NCBI RefSeq assembly: GCF_009469695.1 | Contig: NZ_SSSR01000011.1 | Coordinates: forward strand, 26,166-90,165 | Reading direction: 5' to 3' | From: Propionivibrio limicola | GTDB lineage: Bacteria; Pseudomonadota; Gammaproteobacteria; Burkholderiales; Rhodocyclaceae | Length of the DNA stretch: 64,000 bases | Part shown: in pieces, positions 7,132-16,254 of the stretch | Layout: every line of letters starts with the position of its first letter | Position numbering within the stretch: position 1 is the stretch's first letter | The notes under the pieces: generated by a model | What the model was told of the DNA's origin: nothing | What the model saw: the letters and a program-made list of their open reading frames with translations, nothing else | Databases searched by the model: none | Position numbers and translations under genes: made by a program

Positions 7132-8913
7132 TTAAGGAGCGACGGCTGCCAGCGTTTTCAGAAACTCGTCGGCATCCTGATAGCCGACGACCCTGCCCCC
7201 CTCGATTTCGCGGCCAGCGCGATCGAAAAAGATCAGTCCGGGCGGCCCGTAGAGGCGAAAGCGCGCCAACAGCGCCTTGTCGGCCTCGGAGCTGGCGGTC
7301 ACGTCGGCTTGCAGCAGGCGCCAGCCGGCCAGCTTGGCGCGCACACGCGGGTCAGCAAAGGTAAAGCGCTCCATTTCCTTGCAGGAGACGCACCAGTCGG
7401 CATAGAAATCGAGCATGACCGGCGCGCCGGGTTGCTGCAGGCGCGCATCGAGTTCCGCCACCGAGCGCACACGCTCGAAAGAAAGAGCCGGCGACACGCG
7501 ATCCGGCGCGCTGGCGCGCAGACCGGCGAGCGGCTGCAGCGGATCCTTGGCGCCCGACAGCACACCGACCAGCGTGGCGACCCCGGCGCACAGCATGACC
7601 ACCCCGATGCCTTTCCAGAACCGGTGCCAGCCGCCCGCGTGCGGCGGCAGGGGGTCGAGCGCATGCAGATAGACAGCGGGCAGGATCAGCAGCAACGCCC
7701 AGGCGCTCATCTGCACGGCGAGTGGCAATAGCGGCGAGACGACCCACACGGCCATCGCCAGCAAAACGACACCGAACGCTTTGCGCACGGCTTCCATCCA
7801 GGCCCCAGCTTTCGGCAGCAGCGTCCCGGCGGAGAGGCCGATCAGCAGCAACGGGGAACCCATTCCCAATGCCAGGCAGAACAAGGCCAGGCCACCGAGC
7901 AACGCGTCACCGGTTTGCCCGATGTAAAGCAGCGCCCCGGCCAGCGGCGCGGCGACACAAGGGCCAACGATCAACGCCGACAGCGCCCCCATGGCCGCCA
8001 CACCGGGCAGCGAACCTCCCTTGAAATGCGCGGCTTCGCCCGAAACCCGGCTTTGCACGAAGGCCGGCAACTGCAGCTCATAGAAACCGAACATCGACAG
8101 CGCCAGAGCGACGAAAACCAGCGCCATGCCCCCCAGCACCCAGGCGTTCTGCAAGGCGGACGATAGCAACTGGCCCGAAAAGCCGGCGGCGACACCGGCC
8201 AAGGTGTAGGTCACAGCCATGCCGAGCACGTAGGCCGAGGCCAGCGCGAAACCCCGCCCGTGGCTCAGCGCCTCGTCGTGGCGACGGGCGCCGGCAATGA
8301 TGCCGGACAGGATCGGGAACATCGGGAAAACGCAGGGCGTCAGCGCCAGCAAGAGTCCGAAGCCGAAAAAACTCGCCGCCACCAGCCAGATTTCCGCTTC
8401 CCCGAGCAGGCGGGCAATGCGCCCCGATTCGTCGTTTCCGGCCGACGTAACAGGCGGAGAAACAGGCCGAGAAACAGCCGCCGCCACCGGGTCCGGCAAT
8501 TCGATGCCGAACGCCTGCGTCTGCGGCGGATAACACACGCCCACCTCGGCGCACCCTTGCGAGGTGACATTCAGCAACAGCGGCAAGGTGCCCGAACTCG
8601 CACGCTCGACCGGCAAACGGATGGTCACGCTGTCGTGATGCACTTCGACCCGGCCGAACGTCTCATCCAGCTTTTCCTTGCCGGCCGGGATCACCGGTGC
8701 GCCGAATTCGACCACCGGCGGCACGGCGGCAAAACGGAACTTGTCACGGTACAGGTAATAGCCGTCGGCAATTTCGAAATGGACTTCGACCGTCCGTCCA
8801 TCGACCGCCCGCGCAGAGGGTTTGAACGCCAGCGCCGGCGGCAGGGGATCGGCAGCCTTGGCGCCAACGCACAGGATCAGCAACAGAAAACACCGGAACA
8901 GGCGAACGATCAT
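7132..8913 (-). CDS. dsbD: Thiol:disulfide interchange protein DsbD
   Basis: Inner-membrane reductase (593 residues) that carries electrons from cytoplasmic thioredoxin to periplasmic disulfide isomerases and cytochrome c maturation. The start is ATG at 8913, giving a signal peptide (MIVRLFRCFLLLILCVGAKA); an upstream in-frame start at 8982 would overlap cutA. Three domains are visible: an N-terminal periplasmic domain with the CAEVGVC cysteine pair, a central region of about eight membrane segments containing ALTPCVFPM and GPCVAAPLAG with the transmembrane cysteines, and a C-terminal thioredoxin domain with WCVSCK. It begins 8 bp after the cutA stop, so the two are likely co-transcribed. Confidence 0.95.
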   Translation of the reverse strand: MIVRLFRCFLLLILCVGAKAADPLPPALAFKPSARAVDGRTVEVHFEIADGYYLYRDKFRFAAVPPVVEFGAPVIPAGKEKLDETFGRVEVHHDSVTIRLPVERASSGTLPLLLNVTSQGCAEVGVCYPPQTQAFGIELPDPVAAAVSRPVSPPVTSAGNDESGRIARLLGEAEIWLVAASFFGFGLLLALTPCVFPMFPILSGIIAGARRHDEALSHGRGFALASAYVLGMAVTYTLAGVAAGFSGQLLSSALQNAWVLGGMALVFVALALSMFGFYELQLPAFVQSRVSGEAAHFKGGSLPGVAAMGALSALIVGPCVAAPLAGALLYIGQTGDALLGGLALFCLALGMGSPLLLIGLSAGTLLPKAGAWMEAVRKAFGVVLLAMAVWVVSPLLPLAVQMSAWALLLILPAVYLHALDPLPPHAGGWHRFWKGIGVVMLCAGVATLVGVLSGAKDPLQPLAGLRASAPDRVSPALSFERVRSVAELDARLQQPGAPVMLDFYADWCVSCKEMERFTFADPRVRAKLAGWRLLQADVTASSEADKALLARFRLYGPPGLIFFDRAGREIEGGRVVGYQDADEFLKTLAAVAP

Positions 8914-8921
8914 GGCGGAAC

Positions 8922-9266
8922 TCAGGCGATGGATTGTTCGTCGGACAACAACTCGCCCGCCTGCGTTTCCGCGCTCACCCAATCGAGATAAGCGGGGAGT
9001 CCCCCGGCGACCGGCAACGCGACGATTTCGGGCAACTCGTAGGGATGATGCGCCCGCACTGCCGCCTCCAGTTCAGGATAGCGCTCGGCCGTCGTCTTGA
9101 TAAGCAAAGGCACCTCGACTGCGCGCTCGACCTTGCCCTGCCAGCGATACATCGAACGGCAAGGCGCCAGAATGTTGACGCAGGCGGCGAGCCGCATTTC
9201 GATCAACAACGCGGCGAGCGTTTCCGCGGCCATCTGATCGGGCAGATTGGTCAAAACCAGCAACAT
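8922..9266 (-). CDS. cutA: Divalent cation tolerance protein CutA
   Basis: Small trimeric CutA1-fold protein of 114 residues, linked to copper and other divalent metal tolerance. The family pattern is clear: LVLTNLPDQ near the start, AACVNILAPCRSMYRWQGKV, then EVPLLIKTTAERYPEL and HPYELPEIVALPV. A strong AGGAGGT site precedes the ATG. It sits directly upstream of dsbD, the same pairing as cutA-dsbD in E. coli. Confidence 0.95.
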   Translation of the reverse strand: MLLVLTNLPDQMAAETLAALLIEMRLAACVNILAPCRSMYRWQGKVERAVEVPLLIKTTAERYPELEAAVRAHHPYELPEIVALPVAGGLPAYLDWVSAETQAGELLSDEQSIA

Positions 9267-9324
9267 AAACGACCTCCTGGGTTATGGATCAGCTATACGC
9301 CGCACCAACGCGACTCGCGCCAGT

Positions 9325-10950
9325 TCAGTCGCGAGAAGCTGGCGATACTTCGCGCACGAGCGACCAGCGCTCGTTGTCGCCACTCCGTTCGAGCAATGCG
9401 CCGAGCTGCAAGGCGAGCGTCGACTCGTTGAGCGCATCGACGATCCGGATCGATTGCGGCAGCGCCCGCGCAGACACGCCTTCCGGCAAGATCACCGTTG
9501 CACTGGAGCCACCCGGCTGATTCGGCAGCAGCAAGGCCGGATGGCGCGACAAGCGGCCAACCGGACGCTCTCGAATCTCGACGATCAGCGGCGACGGCTC
9601 GCCGGCAAGCGCGCTCGCCGAGACGCACAGCCCGCCTTCCTGCCGCATCCGCAAACGATCGATCCGCGCCAAGAGCCAGCCCCCCGGCGGGCCGACGCGC
9701 AAGGCGAGCAGACTGCCGAGCCGGAAACGGGACGGCGCCGCAGCCTCCGCCAGCCTCATCAGGCTGAACTGGCCGCCGTTTTTTGCGGCGACGCGCCAGC
9801 TTTCGACCACCCGCTCGTCAAAGCGGCTTTCGTCCCCCGGCACATGACCAAAAACGGCGAGCTGCTGGCGCTGCAGATAGCCACCATATTGCTGCAATGG
9901 ATCATCAACCGCCTTCCGGAGCCCTTTACCCCCCAACAACCGGAAGATGGCCTCGACGCCCGGCACGACATCCATCGGCACGAACGCCGCCACATCGGCC
10001 GTCAGCGCGGCAGACGGAGACGCCAGATTGACCAGCAAGCGGCTCAGCAGAGATACGCAGGCGTCGGCAGGCAGCGCGCTGCCCAGCTTCAACGCTTCCG
10101 GCGACTCGCCCTTGGCCAGCGCATCGAGACGCTGACGGATTTTCCGCCGCACGCCATCAAGCCCCAGCCAACGCTCCGCAGCTGATCGATCATTCGAAAA
10201 CGGACTGTCCTGCGCAAGATCGAGCGGCAGGCAAACAGCGCCTTCGGACGGAGCCAGCAGCACCTCGGCCCGTTCCCGCCAGCGGGAAAGCCAGCGTATC
10301 ACCGCGGAGAACTGAACGCGGCTGAACGAGTCCGGACCGGCCTGATGCAGCATGAGCGCCATGCTGTAGTGACCGCAAGCCGTCGCCGCGCGGCCTTCGC
10401 CCCAAAGGCGGTCGTCGACCGGTTCGCGCGCGATGCCGAGCCGTTCGGCGGCGGCAAAAACAGCGTGCAAATCCCGCCAAAAGCCGGGTGCCGGCAGCGT
10501 TCCCGCCACATAGGCAGCCAGTTGCTCCATGCGCAAACAGGCCAACACCCGCTGCGTCACCTTGGCACGGTATTTGGCGAGCGCATCATCCTGCTTCAGA
10601 CAGGCCTGCAAGCATGTCAGATAGCCGACGCGACACGCCTGCCAGATGCCGTACGCCGAATCGAACGCCGATTGCTCGGCCGGCAACAGCGGCAACGCCT
10701 TGAACTCGAAGCGCCGCTGCGCATCGAGGCAGACGGTGAACACGATCTTGCGCAACACCTCCAGCGTTTTGAGGCGCTCGCGCGGAGAAACTGGAATTTG
10801 ATTGAAGAACCGAAGTTGCGGAAGCAATTCGGCCAGCATGGCGGATGTATTCGCCAGCGGCTGGCTGGTCAGCCAGCGTTCTGCACTGTGGGCATCGGAA
10901 AATGCCGCCCTGATTTCTGTTTGCGTTTCTGCCAAGCAAGCCCCGGTCAT
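9325..10950 (-). CDS. Conserved-looking protein of unknown function (541 residues)
   Basis: I do not recognise this family. The protein is soluble, with no signal peptide or membrane segments. The first 300 residues look helical (ERLKTLEVLRKIVFTVCLDAQRRFEFKAL; CRVGYLTCLQACLKQDDALAKY). The last 110 residues read as beta-rich (GSLLALRVGPPGGWLLARIDRLR; LSRHPALLLPNQPGG). That tail is reminiscent of a PilZ-like barrel, but I see no clear RxxxR plus DxSxxG motif, so no c-di-GMP claim is made. The start at 10950 has GGGGCGTCA before the ATG. It follows the terminator of the epimerase gene, so it is probably transcribed alone. Codon use is like its neighbours. Confidence 0.8.
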   Translation of the reverse strand: MTGACLAETQTEIRAAFSDAHSAERWLTSQPLANTSAMLAELLPQLRFFNQIPVSPRERLKTLEVLRKIVFTVCLDAQRRFEFKALPLLPAEQSAFDSAYGIWQACRVGYLTCLQACLKQDDALAKYRAKVTQRVLACLRMEQLAAYVAGTLPAPGFWRDLHAVFAAAERLGIAREPVDDRLWGEGRAATACGHYSMALMLHQAGPDSFSRVQFSAVIRWLSRWRERAEVLLAPSEGAVCLPLDLAQDSPFSNDRSAAERWLGLDGVRRKIRQRLDALAKGESPEALKLGSALPADACVSLLSRLLVNLASPSAALTADVAAFVPMDVVPGVEAIFRLLGGKGLRKAVDDPLQQYGGYLQRQQLAVFGHVPGDESRFDERVVESWRVAAKNGGQFSLMRLAEAAAPSRFRLGSLLALRVGPPGGWLLARIDRLRMRQEGGLCVSASALAGEPSPLIVEIRERPVGRLSRHPALLLPNQPGGSSATVILPEGVSARALPQSIRIVDALNESTLALQLGALLERSGDNERWSLVREVSPASRD

Positions 10951-10968
10951 TGACGCCCCTTTTATGGG

Positions 10969-10996
10969 TTAAAAGCCGCCCGGGCGGGGCGGCTTT
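10969..10996 (-). terminator. Rho-independent terminator after methylmalonyl-CoA epimerase
   Basis: On the minus strand, AAAGCCGCC and GGGCGGCTTTT form a GC-rich hairpin ending in a short T-run, about 75 bp past the epimerase stop and 19 bp before the next start. Confidence 0.7.
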
Positions 10997-11070
10997 CGAC
11001 AGATCCGGCAAAAGACGGCCATCCTGACAGCGGAGTGACTCAACCCTTCTGCCGCAACAATCCGGATGGA

Positions 11071-11484
11071 TTATTTCTTGCTTGGATCTTCACACAGCTC
11101 GAGCAGCACGCCGTGCGTCGACTTCGGGTGCAGGAAGGCGATGTCCAGACCTTCAGCGCCCTTGCGCGGAGCCTTGTCGATCAGTTGCACGCCGTTCTGT
11201 TCCAGTTCGGTCAGGTTTTCCTGAATGCCGCTGACAGCGATGGCGATGTGCTGGATGCCCTCGCCCTTCTTCTCGATGAATTTACCGATCGGGCCGTCCG
11301 GTTCGGTCGATTCGAGCAGTTCGATCTTCGACTGGCCGATCTTGAAGAAAGCAGTGCGAACCTTCTGTTCCTTCACTTCTTCGATGGCATAGCACTTCAG
11401 GCCCAGCTGCTTTTCCCAGAACGGGATGGCTTCGTCGAGGCTTTTGACAGCAATACCGATATGCTCAATGTGCGACAGATTCAT
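11071..11484 (-). CDS. mce: Methylmalonyl-CoA epimerase
   Basis: Vicinal-oxygen-chelate fold enzyme (137 residues) that interconverts (R)- and (S)-methylmalonyl-CoA, needed for B12-dependent propionate/succinyl-CoA metabolism. The start at 11484 gives [20 protein letters not shown]. Metal ligands typical of the family are visible: His in IEHIGIAV, Glu in [10 protein letters not shown], His in QHIAIAV and Glu near the end (LLELCEDP). The B12 uptake operon at the left of the window fits a B12-dependent mutase partner, which is not in the window. Malonyl-CoA decarboxylase lies immediately upstream on the same strand. Confidence 0.93.
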   Translation of the reverse strand: MNLSHIEHIGIAVKSLDEAIPFWEKQLGLKCYAIEEVKEQKVRTAFFKIGQSKIELLESTEPDGPIGKFIEKKGEGIQHIAIAVSGIQENLTELEQNGVQLIDKAPRKGAEGLDIAFLHPKSTHGVLLELCEDPSKK

Positions 11485-11572
11485 TGCGTTTTCCTTTAAC
11501 GAGGGTGAAACAAAGTTGCGTTGGTACAGACGGCGATTATCCAATAAAAATCAACGTTTGAGTGCCGGCACG

Positions 11573-12979
11573 CTAATCGTCGCGTGCCGCGCGCCTCACC
11601 GCGCCGGAGGTGACGACGGTCCCCTCGCGCGAAAAGGCTTCCACGTTCTTCTCGATGCTGTCAGGGTCGTAGAGATAGTTCACCATCAGCCCGTAGGACT
11701 GCTTGAGGCCATTTTCGGATGTATCGGCAAAATAGTTGATGCGCTCGATGCGCGCGCCGTTGCCGAGATGGAAACGCGACACCGGATCGACGGGGCGGTC
11801 GCCGCTTTTGGCGGTCAGGAAGTACTTGGCGGCAAGCCGCGTCAGCCCCGGCTGCAGCGCGCGGACGAGGCGCGGCTGGGCCGCCCATTCATTGCTGGCC
11901 AGCAACTTGCGCACATCCTCGGCGGATTCGATGGCGGCCCCCAGCTCCGCAGCGTGACGTGCGACGCGCACGAGCATTTCCTTGTTGAAGACCTGATCCC
12001 ATAGCTCGGGATTCTTGTCCAGCCAGCGCCGCAAACCGGGGATCGGCGACAGCGTGGCGAAGGTCGTCAGACGCGGGAAATCGCGCTTGAGATCCTCGAC
12101 GACGCGCTTCAGCAGGAAGTTGCCAAAGGAAACGCCGCGCAAGCCGACCTGCGTGTTCGAGATCGAATAGAAGATGGCCGTCTTGGCGCGCTGTGCGTCG
12201 AACACCGGTGCCTTCTCGTCGAGCAGCGCCTGCACGTTGTCGGCCAGTTCCTCGACCAGCGCCACCTCGACGAAGATCAGCGGCTCCATCGGCATGCGCG
12301 GATGGAAGAAGGCGTAGCAACGTCGGTCCGAATCGAGCCGGTTCTTGAGGTCGCTCCACGAACGGATTTCGTGCACCGCTTCGTACTCGATCAGTTTCTC
12401 AAGCAGCCCCGCCGGGGAATTCCACGAGATGCGCTGCAGTTCAAGGAAGCCGACGTCGAACCAAGCAGAGAGCCGCGTTTCGAGTTCGCGATCCAGAGCC
12501 CGCAGTGCCGGGTCTTTCTCCTGCAGACGCAACAGGTCGGCACGCAGGTCGACCAGGAACTTGACGCCCTGCGGCATCGCATTGAACTGCGTCAGGATGC
12601 GCAGGCGCGACGAACGCATCGCCGCCCGCAACGCCGACTCGGCGGCCCATTGCTCATCGTTGCCGATCGCCGCCTGATATTTTTCGTGCGCCCTGGCCAC
12701 CGCTTTCGGGTCCGGCCCGAACTCCGTCGCGATCAGCCGCAGGAAGGCCAAGCGCCCGGCATCGCCCAGCCCGAGATACGTTTCGGCCAGCCGCACCGCA
12801 CGCTGACGGGCCGAGATTTCACCTCCGGCCCCCGCCACACATTCCTTGAGTTGCTCCTGCACCTGCGCCAGCTTGCGGGCACTCAAACCACCGTCGGTTT
12901 CCCGCTCGCCGAGCAACTTGCGGACCTTTTCGATACCCCGTGCAACAATTCCTTCGGACACTTCGTTTCTCCCGATCAA
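11573..12979 (-). CDS. Malonyl-CoA decarboxylase
   Basis: Enzyme of 468 residues that converts malonyl-CoA to acetyl-CoA and CO2. The N-terminal helical domain (KVRKLLGERETDGGLSARKLAQ) is followed by the acetyltransferase-like catalytic domain. The latter contains FYSISNTQVGLRGVSFGNFLLKRVVEDL and TTFATLSPIPGLRRWL, both characteristic; the His of FHLGNGARIERINYFAD near residue 405 and Ser of TLSPIPG match the catalytic pair expected. It is followed 88 bp later by the epimerase, suggesting a role in short-chain acyl-CoA metabolism. Confidence 0.92.
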   Translation of the reverse strand: MIGRNEVSEGIVARGIEKVRKLLGERETDGGLSARKLAQVQEQLKECVAGAGGEISARQRAVRLAETYLGLGDAGRLAFLRLIATEFGPDPKAVARAHEKYQAAIGNDEQWAAESALRAAMRSSRLRILTQFNAMPQGVKFLVDLRADLLRLQEKDPALRALDRELETRLSAWFDVGFLELQRISWNSPAGLLEKLIEYEAVHEIRSWSDLKNRLDSDRRCYAFFHPRMPMEPLIFVEVALVEELADNVQALLDEKAPVFDAQRAKTAIFYSISNTQVGLRGVSFGNFLLKRVVEDLKRDFPRLTTFATLSPIPGLRRWLDKNPELWDQVFNKEMLVRVARHAAELGAAIESAEDVRKLLASNEWAAQPRLVRALQPGLTRLAAKYFLTAKSGDRPVDPVSRFHLGNGARIERINYFADTSENGLKQSYGLMVNYLYDPDSIEKNVEAFSREGTVVTSGAVRRAARDD

Positions 12980-13020
12980 CCGTCAGGCGAGCGAAAGCCA
13001 CACGTGCTCGCAGACGGGCG

Positions 13021-13830
13021 TCAAACACGCTGCCGATAAGCCCAGGCCAGCATGACACCACCGGCCACAATCATTGGCAGGGACAACCACTGCCCCATGC
13101 TGATGACTTCCGACAACCCGAAAATTCCGGCATCCGGCGTACGGAAATACTCGGCCAGAAAACGGAAACAGCCATAGCCAGCGAGGAACGCACCGGATAC
13201 GGCACCACGCGGCCGGTCGCCGCGCGCAAACAACCACAGGATGATGAACAGCGCCACGCCCTCCAGCCCCGCCTGATAGAGCGGCGACGGATGGCGCGGC
13301 AGGTTATCGACATGCGGAAAGACCATCGCCCACGGCAACGAGGGATCGGCGACCCGCCCCCACAATTCACCATTGATGAAGTTGCCGATGCGGCCGGCGG
13401 CCAGGCCGAGCGGCACGAGCGGGGCGATAAAGTCGGTGATTTCGAGCCAGTGCTTGCCCGTCTTGCGAGCGAAGAGCGTCATCGCCACCAGCACGCCGAG
13501 AAAGCCGCCGTGGAAAGACATGCCGCCTTTCCAGACCGCGAAAATCTGCGTCGGGTGCGAAAAATAGTAGCCAGGCGCGTAAAACAGCACTTCGCCCAAG
13601 CGGCCACCAACGATGACGCCGAGCACGCCGTAAAACAGCAGATCGTCGAGATGCTGCACGGTCCAGCCGGTGCGCTGGTAATACGGATGCGTCTGAATGC
13701 GCAGCTTGCCGAGCCACCAGAACTGGAGGAAGGCCGCCAGATACATCAGGCCATACCAGCGGACAGCAAAAGGCCCCAACGAGAAGGCCACCGGATCGAA
13801 CTGGGGAAAGGTCATCATGGTGAAAAACAT
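13021..13830 (-). CDS. lgt: Prolipoprotein diacylglyceryl transferase
   Basis: Inner-membrane enzyme that moves diacylglyceryl from phosphatidylglycerol to the lipobox Cys of prolipoproteins. It shows the family signature [12 protein letters not shown] followed by [11 protein letters not shown], and [16 protein letters not shown], with about seven membrane segments. The frame is open far upstream (to 14523), but that extension lies antisense to ilvD and carries no membrane-protein character. I use ATG at 13830 ([10 protein letters not shown]) because GGTGGG lies just upstream; ATG at 13818 or 13815 gives the conventional [15 protein letters not shown] start and is equally possible. Divergent from ilvD. 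Confidence 0.93.
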   Translation of the reverse strand: MFFTMMTFPQFDPVAFSLGPFAVRWYGLMYLAAFLQFWWLGKLRIQTHPYYQRTGWTVQHLDDLLFYGVLGVIVGGRLGEVLFYAPGYYFSHPTQIFAVWKGGMSFHGGFLGVLVAMTLFARKTGKHWLEITDFIAPLVPLGLAAGRIGNFINGELWGRVADPSLPWAMVFPHVDNLPRHPSPLYQAGLEGVALFIILWLFARGDRPRGAVSGAFLAGYGCFRFLAEYFRTPDAGIFGLSEVISMGQWLSLPMIVAGGVMLAWAYRQRV

Positions 13831-14040
13831 TATACCCACCGATAGCGGCGAACATGCCGTCATTTCCCGGCATAGGAAGCGCTTCGTCGGCCATCGCGAA
13901 AGACGCGCTTCCCACCGGATGAGCACCGCTGTTCCTTTTCCGTCAGCCGGCTTCGCCAGCGAACTCTTTCCGACGCTCTTTCGGTAGAATTGACCAATTC
14001 GACGTTTGCGTCCGCAAATCGCTTTCAAGGAGACCCCGAC

Positions 14041-15900
14041 ATGCCCGATTACCGTTCCCGCACCTCGACCCACGGCCGCAACATGGCTGGCGCCCGCTCG
14101 CTTTGGCGCGCCACCGGCATGAAGGATGGCGACTTCGGCAAGCCGATCATCGCCGTCGTCAACTCCTTCACCCAGTTCGTGCCGGGCCACGTGCACCTCA
14201 AGGACCTCGGTCAGATGGTGGCACGCGAGATCGAAGCGGCCGGCGGCGTCGCCAAGGAATTCGACACCATCGCCATCGATGACGGCATCGCCATGGGCCA
14301 CGACGGCATGCTCTACTCGCTGCCCTCGCGCGACCTGATCGCCGACTCGGTCGAGTACATGGTCAACGCCCACTGCGCCGACGCCATGGTCTGCATTTCC
14401 AACTGCGACAAGATCACCCCGGGCATGCTGATGGCCGCGATGCGCGTCAACATCCCGACCATCTTCGTTTCCGGCGGCCCGATGGAAGCCGGCAAGGTCG
14501 TGCTGCACGGCAAGGTCATTCACCTCGACCTCGTCGACGCCATGGTCCAGGCGGCCGACAGTTCCGTCTGCGACGCCGACGTCGACGCCATCGAACGCTC
14601 CGCCTGCCCGACCTGCGGTTCCTGCTCCGGCATGTTCACCGCCAACTCGATGAATTGTCTAACCGAGGCGCTCGGCCTGTCGCTGCCGGGCAACGGCACG
14701 CTCGTCGCCACCCACGCCGACCGCAAGGAACTGTTCCTCAAGGCCGGCCGCCAGATCGTCGAACTCTGCCGCCGTTACTATGAGAAAGACGACGCCTCGG
14801 TGCTGCCGCGCGGCATCGCCACCTTCGAAGCCTTTGAAAACGCCATGACGCTCGACGTCGCCATGGGCGGCTCGACCAACACCGTGTTGCACCTCTTGGC
14901 CGTCGCGCAGGAAGCCGGCGTCGATTTCACGATGGCCGACATCGACCGCATCTCGCGCAAGGTGCCCTGCCTGTGCAAGGTCGCTCCGATGACCGACAAG
15001 TACCACATCGAGGACGTGCATCGCGCCGGCGGCATCTTCGGCATTCTCGGCGAACTCGACCGGGCGGGCCTGATCCACCGCAAGACCGCGACCGTGCATG
15101 GCAAGAACCTCGGCGAGGCGCTCGACATGTGGGACGTCATGCGCCACGGACAGGACATCAAGGTGCACGAGTTCTACCGCGCCGCGCCGGGCGGCATCCC
15201 AACCCAAGTCGCCTTCTCGCAGGACAAGCGCTTCAACGAACTTGACCTCGACCGCACGCACGGCTGTATCCGCGACAAGGCCAATGCCTACTCGCAGGAA
15301 GGCGGCCTCGCCGTGCTGTTCGGCAACATTGCCGAAGACGGCTGCATCGTCAAGACGGCGGGCGTCGATGAAAGCATCTGGAAATTCACCGGCAAGGCGA
15401 AGGTTTTCGAAAGCCAGGACGCGGCCGTGCAAGGCATTCTCGGCGACGAAGTCAAAGCCGGCGACGTCGTCGTCATCCGCTACGAAGGCCCGCAAGGCGG
15501 CCCGGGCATGCAGGAAATGCTCTACCCGACCTCGTATCTCAAGTCGAAGGGACTCGGCAAGGACTGCGCGCTGCTCACCGACGGCCGTTTCTCGGGCGGC
15601 ACCTCGGGCCTGTCGATCGGCCACGCCTCGCCGGAAGCCGCTGAAGGCGGCGCCATCGGCCTGATCGAAGACGGCGACACCATCGAGATCAACATCCCCG
15701 CCCGCAGCATTCAGCTCATGATTTCCGACGCCGACCTCGAAGCCCGCCGCGATGCGATGGAAGCGAAGAAGGACCAAGCCTGGCAACCGGCCAAGCCACG
15801 CCCGCGCATCGTTTCCAAGGCGCTGCAGGCTTACGCGCTGATGGCCACGTCGGCGGCCAAAGGCGCGGTACGCGACCTCGATCAGCTCAAGCGCCGCTAA
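14041..15900 (+). CDS. ilvD: Dihydroxy-acid dehydratase
   Basis: Iron-sulphur enzyme (619 residues) that dehydrates 2,3-dihydroxy-isovalerate and -methylvalerate, the penultimate reactions before valine and isoleucine. The ATG at 14041 follows AAGGAGACC. Cluster and active-site motifs are intact: [32 protein letters not shown] and the C-terminal [19 protein letters not shown]. The downstream branched-chain amino-acid transport operon is functionally related but separated by a terminator. Confidence 0.97.
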   Translation: MPDYRSRTSTHGRNMAGARSLWRATGMKDGDFGKPIIAVVNSFTQFVPGHVHLKDLGQMVAREIEAAGGVAKEFDTIAIDDGIAMGHDGMLYSLPSRDLIADSVEYMVNAHCADAMVCISNCDKITPGMLMAAMRVNIPTIFVSGGPMEAGKVVLHGKVIHLDLVDAMVQAADSSVCDADVDAIERSACPTCGSCSGMFTANSMNCLTEALGLSLPGNGTLVATHADRKELFLKAGRQIVELCRRYYEKDDASVLPRGIATFEAFENAMTLDVAMGGSTNTVLHLLAVAQEAGVDFTMADIDRISRKVPCLCKVAPMTDKYHIEDVHRAGGIFGILGELDRAGLIHRKTATVHGKNLGEALDMWDVMRHGQDIKVHEFYRAAPGGIPTQVAFSQDKRFNELDLDRTHGCIRDKANAYSQEGGLAVLFGNIAEDGCIVKTAGVDESIWKFTGKAKVFESQDAAVQGILGDEVKAGDVVVIRYEGPQGGPGMQEMLYPTSYLKSKGLGKDCALLTDGRFSGGTSGLSIGHASPEAAEGGAIGLIEDGDTIEINIPARSIQLMISDADLEARRDAMEAKKDQAWQPAKPRPRIVSKALQAYALMATSAAKGAVRDLDQLKRR

Positions 15901-16040
15901 TCCCCGGGAGCCCGCCGCCACCAGCCAAAGAAGAACATGAACCTCCCCGGCTTCGTCCCACGCCTTGCCGCCGACTCCCCGGTCGCGGCGGACGAAGCCG
16001 GCCCGCTGGCCCGCGAGACTCTCCAGCAGAAGCCCCTCAC

Positions 16041-16082
16041 AACGCCCCGCCGGTACCACACCGCGACGGGGCGTTGTTTTAT
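16041..16082 (+). terminator. Rho-independent terminator after ilvD
   Basis: AACGCCCCG at 16041-16049 pairs with CGGGGCGTT at 16067-16075, followed by GTTTT. It lies about 140 bp past the ilvD stop. Confidence 0.8.
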
Positions 16083-16165
16083 CCGCCGCACCAAAGCAGT
16101 GCTTGCAGCCAATCGCGCTGCACTCGATTTAGCCGCAAGCACTTGCGCTCCCCTCCGTCGGCTGA

Positions 16166-16181
16166 TGGCACGAATCATGCG
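16166..16181 (+). promoter_or_regulatory. Sigma-54 (RpoN) promoter of the liv operon
   Basis: TGGCACGAATCATGCG matches the -24/-12 consensus TGGCACG-N4-TTGC with one mismatch; GG at 16167-16168 and GC at 16179-16180 have the required 10-bp spacing. The predicted transcription start is near 16192, 63 bp before the livK ATG. An AGTGC...GCACT dyad lies about 60-90 bp upstream and could be part of an activator site. This suggests nitrogen-responsive, activator-dependent expression. Confidence 0.75.
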
Positions 16182-16254
16182 TCCGCCGGCCACGTCACAC
16201 GTCCGTAACTGCCAGAACCTTTTTCCCACCCAACGCTTCCGGAGGTAAATCAAG

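Noticed and set aside
13815..13840. TATAAT upstream of lgt
   Set aside because: The hexamer is perfect, but no suitable -35 element was found, and it overlaps the start codon region of lgt.
13831..14523. Long N-terminal extension of the lgt frame
   Set aside because: It runs antisense through ilvD and has no resemblance to Lgt; the membrane protein begins near 13,818-13,830.
15937..16248. 103-residue frame between ilvD and livK
   Set aside because: It runs through the ilvD terminator and the sigma-54 promoter and has no family resemblance.
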